From Mycobacterium neglectum (lineage in GTDB: Bacteria > Actinomycetota > Actinomycetes > Mycobacteriales > Mycobacteriaceae), in NCBI RefSeq assembly GCF_002591975.1, contig NZ_NVQE01000039.1, positions 1 to 52,190 on the forward strand: a stretch of 52,190 nt of DNA, read 5' to 3'. Below the pieces are notes generated by a model. That model was not told the DNA's origin. It ran no database searches and worked only from the letters and a program-made list of their open reading frames with translations. The number at the start of each line of letters is the position of its first letter. Position 1 is the stretch's first letter. The translations under genes were made by a program, and so were the position numbers. This document shows, one piece after another, positions 23,836 through 32,366 of this stretch.

Positions 23836-25761
23836 GTGCGTAACCCACATGCCGGACAACCATTTACGGCGACGGACGACGAGATAGCCGAGGTGTTGCT
23901 CGACGTCAGCATCCCGACCCTGATGTTGTCGCTGGTGCACATGTCCGGCGACCCCGAGCTCATCCGCGGCGAGTTGAAGCCTGCGGGCCTGTTTCTCAAT
24001 GAAGTGCAGGGCTACATGTCCGAAGAGGACAAGGCCGCGGTCCGCAAGATCGCGCTCGAGGTCATCGCGGACTACCGAGATCGTGGATGCCCGGAACCCG
24101 AGCCCGTCAGCGCCGAGTTGCTGCACGAGATGATGCAGTGGCTGGTGTGCGAACCGGTACCGGCCGAATACGTCCCGATGGTGCTCGAGGAGATGGAACT
24201 CGACGGACGCGATGCCAGGGCGTCCGATGCGGCAGCAGAGTCCACCCGCGGGGATTTCGGAGTCGTCGTGATCGGATGCGGTGAATCCGGCCTGCTGGCC
24301 GGGATCCGGCTCAAGGAGGCCGGCATTCCGTTCACCATCGTGGAGAAGAACGGGGGCGTCGGCGGCACGTGGTACCAGAACACCTACCCAGGTGCGCGGG
24401 TGGACGTGGGTAATCACTTCTATTGCTACAGCTTCGAGCCGACCGATCACTGGACGCACTTCTTCGCCGAACAGCCTGAACTGCAAGCCTATTTTCAGGG
24501 CGTGATGGAGAAATACGACATCACGCCGCACGTCCGCTTCCAGACAGAGGTGACCGAGGCGTCGTGGAGCGACGCCGATGCAACGTGGACGGTTCGCGTA
24601 CGCGACCGCAACGGCGAGACGACGGAACTCACGGCGCGCGCGGTGATCAGCGCCGTCGGGCAACTCGACCGGCCCCACCTGCCTCACATCGACGGGCAGC
24701 AGGACTTCGCCGGGCCTGCGTTCCATTCCAGCCAGTGGGACCACTCGGTGGATCTGCGCGGCAAGAACATCGCGATGATCGGTGCGGGCGCCAGTGGATT
24801 TCAGATCGCCCCGACGATCGCTCCGGATGTCAACCGTCTAACCGTATTTCAGCGCACCGCGCAGTGGATGTTCCCGAATCCGAACTATCACGAGACGGTG
24901 GGGCCCGGCGTGCAATGGGCGCTCCGCCATCTTCCGTTCTACGGTCGCTGGTACCGCTTCCTGATCTTCTGGCCGGGCTGCGACAAGGGGCTGGACGCGG
25001 CCCGCGTCGACCCCGACTATCCGGACCAACAGACGGCCGTCAGCGAGATCAACGAGATCACGCGGATCATGTTCACCGAGTGGATTACCAGTCAGGTCGG
25101 CGACGATCCGGACCTGGCCGCCAAGGTGGTGCCCGACTATCCGGCCACCGGCAAGCGCACGCTGCAGGACAACGGCAGCTGGCTGAAAACGCTGACCCGA
25201 GACAATGTCGAACTGGTGCGCACCGGTATCGACCACATCGAAGCGGACGCGGTCGTGACGGACGATGGCACCCGTTATCCGGCCGACGTCATCGTGTACG
25301 CCACCGGTTTCGAGCACACGAAGATATTGTGGCCCATGACCATTCGCGGCCGCAACGGCGAAATCCTTTCCGAGAAGTGGGGAGAGCGGCCGTCGGCATA
25401 TCTGGGCATCACGATTCCCGACTATCCGAACTTCTTCTGCATGAATGGCCCCGGCACCTGGCTGGCAAGCGGCGGCAGCCTGATCTTCCATTCCGAGTGC
25501 CAGATGCGTTACATCACGCAGTGTCTGGAGCTGCTGATCGCGGGTGGACACGCCACGATGGAGCCGACGGTCGAGAAGACAACGGACTGGCATGAGCGCA
25601 GCCAGGACGAGATGCGCAAAATGGTGTGGTCACAGCCGACGATCAAGCACTCGTTCTTCAAGAACAGCTTCGGCGAAATTCACACGCTGAGCCCGTGGCG
25701 CCTCGTCGACTACTGGGACTGGACCCGCGAACCCGATCCCGAGGACTTCGTGATCCGTTAG
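23836..25761 (+). CDS. Baeyer-Villiger / flavin monooxygenase, HAPMO type with N-terminal extension
   Basis: 641 residues. After an extra N-terminal helical domain of about 135 residues comes the FAD Rossmann motif VVIGCGESGLLAGIRL, the NADPH motif IGAGASGFQIAP, and the Baeyer-Villiger fingerprint FAGPAFHSSQWDH (FxGxxxHxxxW-D). The extension and length match 4-hydroxyacetophenone-type monooxygenases rather than the 540-residue cyclohexanone type. It inserts oxygen next to a ketone, giving an ester or lactone; ketosteroid or alkyl ketone substrates are possible here. Start GTG 23836 lacks a clear ribosome-binding site. The TAG stop overlaps the convergent gene by 3 nt. Confidence 0.9.
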   Translation: MRNPHAGQPFTATDDEIAEVLLDVSIPTLMLSLVHMSGDPELIRGELKPAGLFLNEVQGYMSEEDKAAVRKIALEVIADYRDRGCPEPEPVSAELLHEMMQWLVCEPVPAEYVPMVLEEMELDGRDARASDAAAESTRGDFGVVVIGCGESGLLAGIRLKEAGIPFTIVEKNGGVGGTWYQNTYPGARVDVGNHFYCYSFEPTDHWTHFFAEQPELQAYFQGVMEKYDITPHVRFQTEVTEASWSDADATWTVRVRDRNGETTELTARAVISAVGQLDRPHLPHIDGQQDFAGPAFHSSQWDHSVDLRGKNIAMIGAGASGFQIAPTIAPDVNRLTVFQRTAQWMFPNPNYHETVGPGVQWALRHLPFYGRWYRFLIFWPGCDKGLDAARVDPDYPDQQTAVSEINEITRIMFTEWITSQVGDDPDLAAKVVPDYPATGKRTLQDNGSWLKTLTRDNVELVRTGIDHIEADAVVTDDGTRYPADVIVYATGFEHTKILWPMTIRGRNGEILSEKWGERPSAYLGITIPDYPNFFCMNGPGTWLASGGSLIFHSECQMRYITQCLELLIAGGHATMEPTVEKTTDWHERSQDEMRKMVWSQPTIKHSFFKNSFGEIHTLSPWRLVDYWDWTREPDPEDFVIR

Positions 25762-26273
25762 TTCAGTGCCCAGTTCATGTTCTTGGCGAAAGTCCGCGCG
25801 TCGTCGGAGATCGTTCCCAGCTCGTGGCTGCGCTGGATGTAGCCCTGGACCATCGGCAGAAAATTCGTCGGGTTGTAGGCGTCTTCCTCGTTGCTCCACA
25901 TCCCATTGCCGCCGTACCGCAAGATCGTGATGCACGGCGCCTCGAAGATGGTGCCGTCCCCTGGATCCTTCATCCGGTTCATGATCTCGCTGAAGACCCA
26001 ACCCTTCTCCACGTCGATCGAAGACCAGGTGACCGGGTAGAACGGCATCTCGCTGCCCGGGAACGTGTCCATCGTCGACGCGATCCACTCGCTGATTTTG
26101 TCGCGGCCCGCCATCTTGCCGTAGAGGTGTTCGACATAGGTCGCGTCCTCGGTGAACAGCTCGCCGTACCGCGCCCATTCCCACGACTTGCCGATCTCGA
26201 CCACCAGCTGCTGGTGGCGCTCAAACGTCTCTTCGATCTCGTCGCGTGACCATTTGCTCGTGGAGGACCCCAT
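25758..26273 (-). CDS. NTF2-fold (ketosteroid isomerase-like) protein, tandem copy 2
   Basis: 171 residues, SnoaL/NTF2-like alpha-beta cone. The sequence parallels the upstream gene throughout: W-R-YGELFTEDATYVEHLYG, STMDTFPGSEMPFYPV, and a common C-terminus QRSHELGTISDDARTFAKNMNW. Its ATG overlaps the previous stop by one base (TGATG), so the pair is coupled. The role may be isomerase, cyclase, or hydratase on a steroid- or polyketide-like ligand; catalytic residues of true ketosteroid isomerase cannot be assigned with confidence. Confidence 0.82.
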   Translation of the reverse strand: MGSSTSKWSRDEIEETFERHQQLVVEIGKSWEWARYGELFTEDATYVEHLYGKMAGRDKISEWIASTMDTFPGSEMPFYPVTWSSIDVEKGWVFSEIMNRMKDPGDGTIFEAPCITILRYGGNGMWSNEEDAYNPTNFLPMVQGYIQRSHELGTISDDARTFAKNMNWALN

Positions 26274-26776
26274 CAGACCAGCTCCCAGTTCATGTTCTTG
26301 GCGAAGGCGCGGGCGTCGTCGGAGATGGTGCCGAGTTCATGGCTGCGCTGGATGTACTGCTGGATCATCAGCATGAAGTTCATCGGGTTGTAGGCGTCTT
26401 CCTCGTAACTCCATTTGTCATCACCGGCGTACTCCAGCACGGTGATGACGCCGGCTCCGTGGACGCTGCCGTCGCCGGGATCCCGCATGGTGTTGATGTT
26501 CTTGAAGATGACCCAGCCCTTGTCGGTGTCGATCGAGTACCACTCGACCGGGTAGGTCGGCATCTCGCTGCCGGGGAAGGTGTTCATCGTCGAGACGATC
26601 CACTCGCGGATGTTCTCGCGGCCTTCCATGTTGCCAAGGGCGTGTTCGACGTAGCGCGCATCCTCGGTGAAATGGTCGGCGTAGCTGGACCAGTCCCACG
26701 TTTTGCCGACGTTGACGACGGATTCCTGATAGCGGCGCCAGGCCTCCTCGAGTTCCTCGCGTGACCATTGACCCAT
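26273..26776 (-). CDS. NTF2-fold (ketosteroid isomerase-like) protein, tandem copy 1
   Basis: 167 residues. Same fold as the next gene, with WDWSSYADHFTEDARYVEHALG and the shared C-terminal HELGTISDDARAFAKNMNWELV. GGGAG stands 7 nt before the ATG. A perfect KstR-like palindrome lies 32-45 bp upstream, so the pair is probably induced with sterol or lipid catabolism. A heterodimer of the two copies is conceivable, as NTF2-fold dehydratases in sterol degradation often use two different chains. Confidence 0.82.
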   Translation of the reverse strand: MGQWSREELEEAWRRYQESVVNVGKTWDWSSYADHFTEDARYVEHALGNMEGRENIREWIVSTMNTFPGSEMPTYPVEWYSIDTDKGWVIFKNINTMRDPGDGSVHGAGVITVLEYAGDDKWSYEEDAYNPMNFMLMIQQYIQRSHELGTISDDARAFAKNMNWELV

Positions 26777-26807
26777 TTTGAGACTCCCTCGGCTCGCGTT
26801 ACAGAAC

Positions 26808-26821
26808 TAGAACCTGTTCTA
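26808..26821. promoter_or_regulatory. Perfect KstR-type palindrome
   Basis: TAGAAC-CT-GTTCTA, a perfect palindrome apart from its two central bases and an exact TNNAACNNGTTNNA, 32-45 bp before the first NTF2-fold gene. Confidence 0.75.
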
Positions 26822-26850
26822 CCAAAGGTGGCCGCGCCGGGGAGGGGATT

Positions 26851-28314
26851 TCAGGACACCTTCAAAGTGCGCGTCCGCGCCCAGATCTCGTTCCACGACT
26901 CTCGTTGTCCCGTCAGCAAATACACGCCCATGTCCTCGCCGATATCGCCGACCCGACGGACGGCGGTGAAGTACGGCCGGATGTCATCGGCGTCGCCGCC
27001 CACGTAGAGGGCGGTATCGGCGTCGGCCGGTGGCGGTGGGAAGTAGCCGTAGCTCCGATTGGCGCTGAACGCCTTGGGCAACGAATATTCGTTGGAATAC
27101 CCGTCGATGTAGGCCGCGACGATGTACGACTGACCGATCACCACGGTCCGCTGCCGTTGCGTGTCGGGCAGTGCGTGGTAGGCGTCCGCGGTGCGCTTGG
27201 CGATTCTCTGGCCGACGTCGTCTCGCACGAGCACCACCGACAGCACCAACATGCCAAGGGCCAGCACCACGCTCATCGCGATGGTCGGCCAGAACAGCCA
27301 GCGCGTGCGGGTCACGCCCTTCTCACGTCGGCGCTGCAATGCGAGGGCGCCCACCGCGGCCAGCGGCGCATACAACCCGGCCAGGTAATACGGCCTGCCC
27401 GCGGTGGCCACGAAGAACACATAGAGCACGACGAACGTCACGCCGAGGAACCGGTAATCGCGCAACGTGGGATCGCGGAAGACCCGCCACAACCCGTAGA
27501 GCACAAGCATCACCCCGGCCGCGCCGGCGTAGGCAATGAGCTGGGCGGCGATACCCGGCCGTCCGCCATACAACGCCTCGGCCTCACCCACCACGACCGA
27601 CGCCATGTGCAGCTGCGGCCATCCGTTGGCGTACTGCCACACCATGATCGGCGCGGCGAGGAGCACGGCGATCGCTACGCCCACCCACAGCAGCGGCCGT
27701 CGCAAAATGTCGCGCGAACCGACGGCCGCCACCGCGACCAGCAACACGGCGCACAACAGCAGCACCTGGAATTTGGTCAGCGCGGCGACCCCGGCGACGG
27801 CACCGAACGCCAGTAGCAGCCGGTCCTGTCGCAGCCGCAGCCAGCGGACCAGTAGCCAGATCAGCAGCAGCCACTGGACCGGTTCGAGCGTGTAGGGGGT
27901 CAGCCAATGGCCGGCGAGCGTGGTCCACAGCGCTGTCGCCTGCGCGGCTGCGGTGAAACCCTGTGCGCGGCGGTCACATCCGATCTCGCGGGCAATGAGG
28001 CCGGCGACAACGACCGCCCCGGCGGTCGCCAGTGCGGCGGGAATGCGCAACGCGAGCATCGAACCGGGTGCGACGGCGTCCATCAGGGCGGCCAGCAGCG
28101 GGGTCACCGGTGGCTGATCGGCGGACCCCCAGTCGAGGTGATTGCGGCCGATGGCCAGCATGTACACCTCGTCGAACCAGTAGCCGCCACCGAAAGCACC
28201 TGCAGCACAATGCAACACAGCCACAATGCCTGCGATCGGCAACACCACCGTTGTGGCGAACGGTGCGATTTTTCGATCCGAAGCTGTCCCGGTTTCCGTC
28301 GTCGTCACGTACAT
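26851..28314 (-). CDS. Membrane glycosyltransferase, GT39/ArnT (PMT_2) family
   Basis: 487 residues with about 11-12 membrane helices. FGGGYWFDEVYMLAIGRNHLDWGSADQPPVTPLLAALM is the family's first external loop with the catalytic Asp-Glu pair and the DQPP motif. Members use polyprenyl-phosphate sugars to glycosylate lipids or proteins outside the membrane. A soluble C-terminal domain begins near residue 385. ATG 28314 is preferred to 28335, as the latter would run into the divergent esterase start. Confidence 0.85.
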   Translation of the reverse strand: MYVTTTETGTASDRKIAPFATTVVLPIAGIVAVLHCAAGAFGGGYWFDEVYMLAIGRNHLDWGSADQPPVTPLLAALMDAVAPGSMLALRIPAALATAGAVVVAGLIAREIGCDRRAQGFTAAAQATALWTTLAGHWLTPYTLEPVQWLLLIWLLVRWLRLRQDRLLLAFGAVAGVAALTKFQVLLLCAVLLVAVAAVGSRDILRRPLLWVGVAIAVLLAAPIMVWQYANGWPQLHMASVVVGEAEALYGGRPGIAAQLIAYAGAAGVMLVLYGLWRVFRDPTLRDYRFLGVTFVVLYVFFVATAGRPYYLAGLYAPLAAVGALALQRRREKGVTRTRWLFWPTIAMSVVLALGMLVLSVVLVRDDVGQRIAKRTADAYHALPDTQRQRTVVIGQSYIVAAYIDGYSNEYSLPKAFSANRSYGYFPPPPADADTALYVGGDADDIRPYFTAVRRVGDIGEDMGVYLLTGQRESWNEIWARTRTLKVS

Positions 28315-28333
28315 CCACGTTACTGTCGCAGCC

Positions 28334-29296
28334 ATGACACTCGGTATCGACCAGCAGGTGCTCGCCGAGATGGCGCCCTTGTTGGCGGCCGTCGGCGAGT
28401 CGGAACCTGCACCCGTCGGCGACGTCGAAGCGCGCCGCGTCAGCGGTCACCGGATGTTCGATCTTGTCGCCTCCCGGCGGGCCCCCACCGCCGGTGTCGA
28501 CACCGCACAGCACTCCATGACCGCCACGGACGGCGCGGCGCTGGACCTCACCTGGTATCACCCGTCCGGAGTCGACGGACCTGGCAGCGCCGCGCTCTAC
28601 CTGCACGGCGGCGGCATGATCTTCGGCCTCGAGCACGTCGGCGCCTTGTACGACCTCGCGGTGCGGGAGTATGTGGCCGCGTCGGGCGTGCCGATGCTGA
28701 TGGTCGACTACCGCGTGGCGCCCGAGCATCCGGATCCGACTCCCGTCGAGGACTGTTACGGCGCGCTGGTCTGGCTTGCCGAGCACGCGCGGGACCTTGG
28801 AGTCGATCCGGCCCGCGTCGCGGTGATGGGCGACAGCGCAGGCGGCGGCCTCGCGGCGGGGGTCAGCCTGATCGCGCGAGATCGCGGTGGTCCGGCGGTG
28901 GCCCAGCAGGTGCTGATCTATCCGATGCTCGACGACCGGCCTGCAGACCCCGATCCACAGGTCCAACCGTTCCTGACGTGGACCTACGACGACAACGTCA
29001 CCGGATGGGGAGCGCTGCTGGGCGAGAACGCCGGTGGTGACGACGTGTCCGCCTACGCCGCACCGGCACGCGCCGACGATCTCACCGGCTTACCCGACAC
29101 CTACATCGACGTCGGTGACCTCGATGTGTTCCGCAATGAGGACATCGCTTTCGCCCGGCGGCTCGCCGATGCAGGCGTCCCGACGGAGTTGCATGTGTAC
29201 CCGGGTTGCCCGCATGCATTCGAGGCTCTGGCCCGCGAAGCCGCCGTCTCGAGGCGGGCTGTCAGCGATCGGGTACGCCGCTTGCGCGGTCTTTAA
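28334..29296 (+). CDS. Lip/HSL-family alpha/beta hydrolase (carboxylesterase)
   Basis: 320 residues, hormone-sensitive-lipase-like. Oxyanion motif YLHGGGMIFG, nucleophile elbow VMGDSAGGGLAAG, Asp in YIDVGDLDVF and His in YPGCPHAFE give a complete Ser-Asp-His set. It probably hydrolyses short- or medium-chain esters. No signal peptide is seen. The ATG lies 19 bp from the divergent GT39 start; the two must share a very small control region. Confidence 0.88.
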   Translation: MTLGIDQQVLAEMAPLLAAVGESEPAPVGDVEARRVSGHRMFDLVASRRAPTAGVDTAQHSMTATDGAALDLTWYHPSGVDGPGSAALYLHGGGMIFGLEHVGALYDLAVREYVAASGVPMLMVDYRVAPEHPDPTPVEDCYGALVWLAEHARDLGVDPARVAVMGDSAGGGLAAGVSLIARDRGGPAVAQQVLIYPMLDDRPADPDPQVQPFLTWTYDDNVTGWGALLGENAGGDDVSAYAAPARADDLTGLPDTYIDVGDLDVFRNEDIAFARRLADAGVPTELHVYPGCPHAFEALAREAAVSRRAVSDRVRRLRGL

Positions 29297-29299
29297 TGG

Positions 29300-29764
29300 T
29301 CAGGCGGCGTCTGACCCCTCGACGACCGTCTTGATGCGCTCCAGCGTCTTGCGCATGTCGCGGATGTTGCGTCGGCGACGCAGTTGCCCGCCGAACACCG
29401 AGAAGAGCTTCATGGTGAGCGAGTCGTCGAGCCGGAAGGATTCAGTGACATCGGTTCCGCCGTCAACCGGAGTGAGACGATAGTGCCAGTTGTTCACGGC
29501 CTTACCGTTGAGCAGCACGGCGAAGCCGAATTCGCGGTCCGGCTCGCACGCGGTCACCTCGCAGGTCGTCCAGTACACCGGACCGATTTCGTTGCGCTTG
29601 ACGTGACCTCGGAAGCGGGCGCCCAGAGCCGGACCGGTGGCTCCGCCGAGCCACTCCGCCTCCATCACCTCCGGTGAGAAGCGGCCCGTGTTGCGTACGT
29701 CGGCGATGAGGTTCCAGATCTTGTCCGCGGGCGCCTGCATAGACACCGTCACCGATCCGTCCAT
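29300..29764 (-). CDS. SRPBCC (START-like) protein
   Basis: 154 residues. GSVTVSMQAPADKIWNLIADVRNTGRFSPEVMEAEWLGG opens a typical polyketide-cyclase/SRPBCC fold that encloses a hydrophobic ligand. No catalytic residue can be named. ATG 29764 follows GGAGTAACC. The frame runs on to 30523 only as antisense of the next gene. Divergent from the LLM oxidoreductase with 123 bp between; convergent with the esterase. Confidence 0.82.
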   Translation of the reverse strand: MDGSVTVSMQAPADKIWNLIADVRNTGRFSPEVMEAEWLGGATGPALGARFRGHVKRNEIGPVYWTTCEVTACEPDREFGFAVLLNGKAVNNWHYRLTPVDGGTDVTESFRLDDSLTMKLFSVFGGQLRRRRNIRDMRKTLERIKTVVEGSDAA

Positions 29765-29887
29765 GGTTACTCCTGTTTCGGTAAACGCCTTGGCTGTCAT
29801 GCGCTTTGCAACGGTAGCAAGGGCTCGGCAACAAGGACGATGACCACGCGGTCCGTAGCATTGCGTGCGGAGTTCAGGAGGCGCGGT

Positions 29888-30769
29888 GTGAAGATTCGCT
29901 TCGGTGTCGGATTGGGCGCGGAAACGGCGCCGGACGAGTTGCCGGCCATCGTCGATCACCTGGAGGCGACCGGCGTCGACTCGCTGTGGTTCTCCGAACT
30001 CGTCTACAGCAAGGCCGTTGATCCGTTCATCGGCATGGCGCATGCGCTGGCGCGGACCGACAACCTCAAGGTCGGGACGTCGGTCGCGGTGCTCCCTGGC
30101 CGGCACCCGGTGCTGGTCGCGAAGCAGCTGGCGTCCTTGGCGGCCCTTGCACCGAAGCGGGTCTTGCCGGTGTTCGGCCTGCGGTCCGCCATTGCGGCCG
30201 AACGAGAGATCTTCGTGGTCCCCGAGGGCGAACGGGCGGCCGTATTCGACGAATCGCTGCGATTGCTGAGATCCGTTCTGGAACAGGACGACATCACCTT
30301 CGCAGGCGACTTCTTCTCCGCGAGCTCCGTCGCCGTCGCGCCCCGCCCGCTCAAGCCGCTGGACATCTGGCTCGGCGGCTCGGCCCCCGCGGGCTTCCGG
30401 CGAATCGGTCGGCTGGGTGACGGGTGGCTGGGCAGCTTCCTGACTCCTGCCGAAGCTCGTGACGGTCGCGTACAGATCCAACGGGAGGCAGAGCGGGCCG
30501 GGCGCGCAATCGATGAGGACCATTTCGGCATCAATCTCGCGGTCAGCGAGGGCGCGTTGCCCGACGACGTCGCCGTTGCGATCCGTCGCCGCAGACCCGA
30601 TGTGGAGCCGACGGAATTCATCGCCGACAGCTGGTCACGCCTCCACCGACAACTCGACGCCTACCTCGAAGCCGGGCTGAGTAAGTTCGTCATCCGCCAG
30701 GCAGGGTCGCCCCGCACCACGGAATTCATCGACCGATTCGTGGTCGAGCTTCTCCCGCGGCAGAACTGA
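29888..30769 (+). CDS. LLM-class F420- or flavin-dependent oxidoreductase
   Basis: 293 residues, luciferase-like TIM barrel. KIRFGVGLGAETAPDELPAIVDHLEATGVDSLWFSELV and KVGTSVAVLPGRHPVLVAKQLASLA are family hallmarks, and LDIWLGGSAPAGFRRIGRLGDGWLGSFL is the nucleotide-phosphate region. In mycobacteria many such enzymes use F420. Substrate unknown. GTG 29888 follows AGGAGG; the frame could begin at 29840, but that start lacks such a site. Confidence 0.85.
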   Translation: MKIRFGVGLGAETAPDELPAIVDHLEATGVDSLWFSELVYSKAVDPFIGMAHALARTDNLKVGTSVAVLPGRHPVLVAKQLASLAALAPKRVLPVFGLRSAIAAEREIFVVPEGERAAVFDESLRLLRSVLEQDDITFAGDFFSASSVAVAPRPLKPLDIWLGGSAPAGFRRIGRLGDGWLGSFLTPAEARDGRVQIQREAERAGRAIDEDHFGINLAVSEGALPDDVAVAIRRRRPDVEPTEFIADSWSRLHRQLDAYLEAGLSKFVIRQAGSPRTTEFIDRFVVELLPRQN

Positions 30770-30832
30770 GGGCCGCCGAAGTCTGCATGACAGGTCCGAT
30801 GCCAGTATCGGACGCATAGAGGAGGTTCTCTC

Positions 30833-31120
30833 GTGGTCATCGTCGCCGGTCATCTCATTGTCGACCCCTCGCAGCGCGAGGACTACCTCCTTGGGTGTGT
30901 GGACGTGGTCCGTGAGGCCCGAGACGCCGATGGTTGCCTCGATTTTGCGTTGTCGGCCGACCTCATCGACGCGGGACGAATCAACATCCTCGAACGCTGG
31001 GAATCGGCGGCCGCGGTCGAGGCGTTTCGCGGCAGCGGCGTCGGGGGCGAACAGGGCGCGGCCATTCTCAGCGCATCGGTGGCGGAATACGACGTCGGCG
31101 CGGCGCGGGTTCTCGGCTGA
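30833..31120 (+). CDS. Antibiotic biosynthesis monooxygenase (ABM)-domain protein
   Basis: 95 residues, a single dimeric alpha-beta barrel: VIVAGHLIVDPSQREDYLLG, the EARDADGCLDFALSADLIDAGRINILERWES core typical of ABM/YgiN proteins, and an AAVEAFRGSG helix. Such proteins act as quinol or haem-free monooxygenases or as small binding proteins. GTG 30833 follows GAGGAGG. Located 63 nt after the LLM gene in the same direction. Confidence 0.82.
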   Translation: MVIVAGHLIVDPSQREDYLLGCVDVVREARDADGCLDFALSADLIDAGRINILERWESAAAVEAFRGSGVGGEQGAAILSASVAEYDVGAARVLG

Positions 31121-31481
31121 CGTTTTGGGAGTTATGACGAGTTGCTGACATCGCGTTGCTGTGCGCCGGTTCGAATACCCTGCTGGCCCCGCAGAAACCG
31201 AACACGGAGTTCGCAACGTGCAGCATGAAAAGCGTGGATGTGGGTATAGAAGGGATCGAACTTACGTTATCTGCGAGGCTGGATATCAGCGGTGATGTCG
31301 GAACCAAGAATATTCGCTAGCGTCAGCGGACGCCGCGACGCGAGAGACGGGATCCGCTGATGAGGCTGTTAGGGGTTGTCTCATGTAATGTGCGTAAACT
31401 GCGCAGATGACGGGGGAGGCGCCCGCACCGACGCGGAGCCTTCGCAAATATTCCGAGAACCAAAACGTCAGAGGCTAGAAC
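31121..31481. other. 361-bp stretch without a recognised gene
   Basis: Less GC-rich than its surroundings in the middle. It holds an inverted repeat TCAGCGGA (31323-31330) / TCCGCTGA (31353-31360) that could form a long stem-loop, a possible -10 element, and a 31-codon frame from ATG 31225 to TAG 31320 (begins MKSVDVGIEG) without a ribosome-binding site. I cannot support a gene here. It may be a long leader for the methyltransferase gene. Confidence 0.4.
31395..31400 (+). promoter_or_regulatory. Possible -10 element of the methyltransferase gene
   Basis: TAAACT matches the mycobacterial TANNNT -10 pattern. It would give a leader of about 75 nt before the TTG start. No convincing -35. Confidence 0.28.
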
Positions 31482-32366
31482 TTGCCAGAAACGACCAGCG
31501 ACCACCGGGGCCTTAAGCCGCACTTCGAGAACGTGCAGGCGCACTACGACCTGTCCGACGAGTTCTTCCGGCTTTTCCTGGACCCCACGCAGACGTACAG
31601 CTGCGCGTATTTCGAGCGTGAGGACATGACGCTTGAAGAGGCTCAGATCGCCAAGATCGATCTGTCGCTTTCCAAGTTGGATCTGAAGCCCGGGATGACG
31701 CTTCTCGACATCGGCTGTGGCTGGGGCGCAACGCTCAACCGCGCGCTGGAGAAGTACGACGTCAACGTCATCGGCCTGACGTTGAGCGAGAACCAGAAGG
31801 CGCACGTCGAGAAGGTATTCGCCGCGTCGCCCAGCACGCGCACCAAACGGGTGCTGCTGCAGGGGTGGGAGCAGTTCGACGAACCGGTTGACCGCATCGT
31901 GTCGATCGGCGCCTTCGAGCACTTCGGACGCAACCGCTACGACGACTTCTTCAAGAAGGCCTACGCCGTGCTACCCGCTGACGGCGTGATGATGGTGCAC
32001 ACCATCATCAAGCCCGAAGACGAGGAGTTCACGGCCAAGGGCCTGAAACTGACCATGCGAATCGTTCGATTCTCGAAATTCATCATGGACGAGATCTTCC
32101 CCGGCGGTGATTTGCCGAAGCCTTCCCAGCTCGAGAGTCACGCGGCCGAGGCCGGCTTCCGGCTCACGCGCGCCCAACGGCTGCGCCTGCACTACGCCCG
32201 GACGCTGGACATCTGGGCGGAGGCGCTCGAGTCCCGCAAGGACGAGGCCATTGCGGTGCAGTCCCAAGAGGTCTACGACCGCTATATGAAGTACCTCACC
32301 GGCTGCGCCGATCTCTTCCGCGAGGGCTACACAGACATCTGCCAGTTCACCCTGGTCAAGAGCTAG
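31482..32366 (+). CDS. Mycolic acid cyclopropane/methyl transferase (MmaA2/CmaA-like)
   Basis: 294 residues. SAM motif LLDIGCGWGATLNRAL, the active-site SIGAFEHFGRNRYDDFF, and FEREDMTLEEAQIAKIDL are shared with M. tuberculosis MmaA2 and CmaA enzymes, which modify mycolic acid double bonds on the carrier protein. The C-terminus YMKYLTGCADLFREGYTDICQFTLVKS is closest to MmaA2. Which modification (cyclopropanation, methoxylation) cannot be told from sequence. The start is TTG 31482 after AGAGG, which may lower translation. Convergent 4-nt overlap with the alpha/beta hydrolase gene. Confidence 0.9.
   Translation: MPETTSDHRGLKPHFENVQAHYDLSDEFFRLFLDPTQTYSCAYFEREDMTLEEAQIAKIDLSLSKLDLKPGMTLLDIGCGWGATLNRALEKYDVNVIGLTLSENQKAHVEKVFAASPSTRTKRVLLQGWEQFDEPVDRIVSIGAFEHFGRNRYDDFFKKAYAVLPADGVMMVHTIIKPEDEEFTAKGLKLTMRIVRFSKFIMDEIFPGGDLPKPSQLESHAAEAGFRLTRAQRLRLHYARTLDIWAEALESRKDEAIAVQSQEVYDRYMKYLTGCADLFREGYTDICQFTLVKS

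Noticed and set aside
29765..30523. Long N-terminal extension of the SRPBCC gene
   Set aside because: It is antisense to the LLM oxidoreductase, and a good ribosome-binding site precedes ATG 29764.
31160..31200. tRNA-like T-arm (GGTTCGAAT followed by CCCTGC...GGCCCC)
   Set aside because: The stem bases around the TTCGAAT loop do not pair, and no anticodon or acceptor arm fits upstream.
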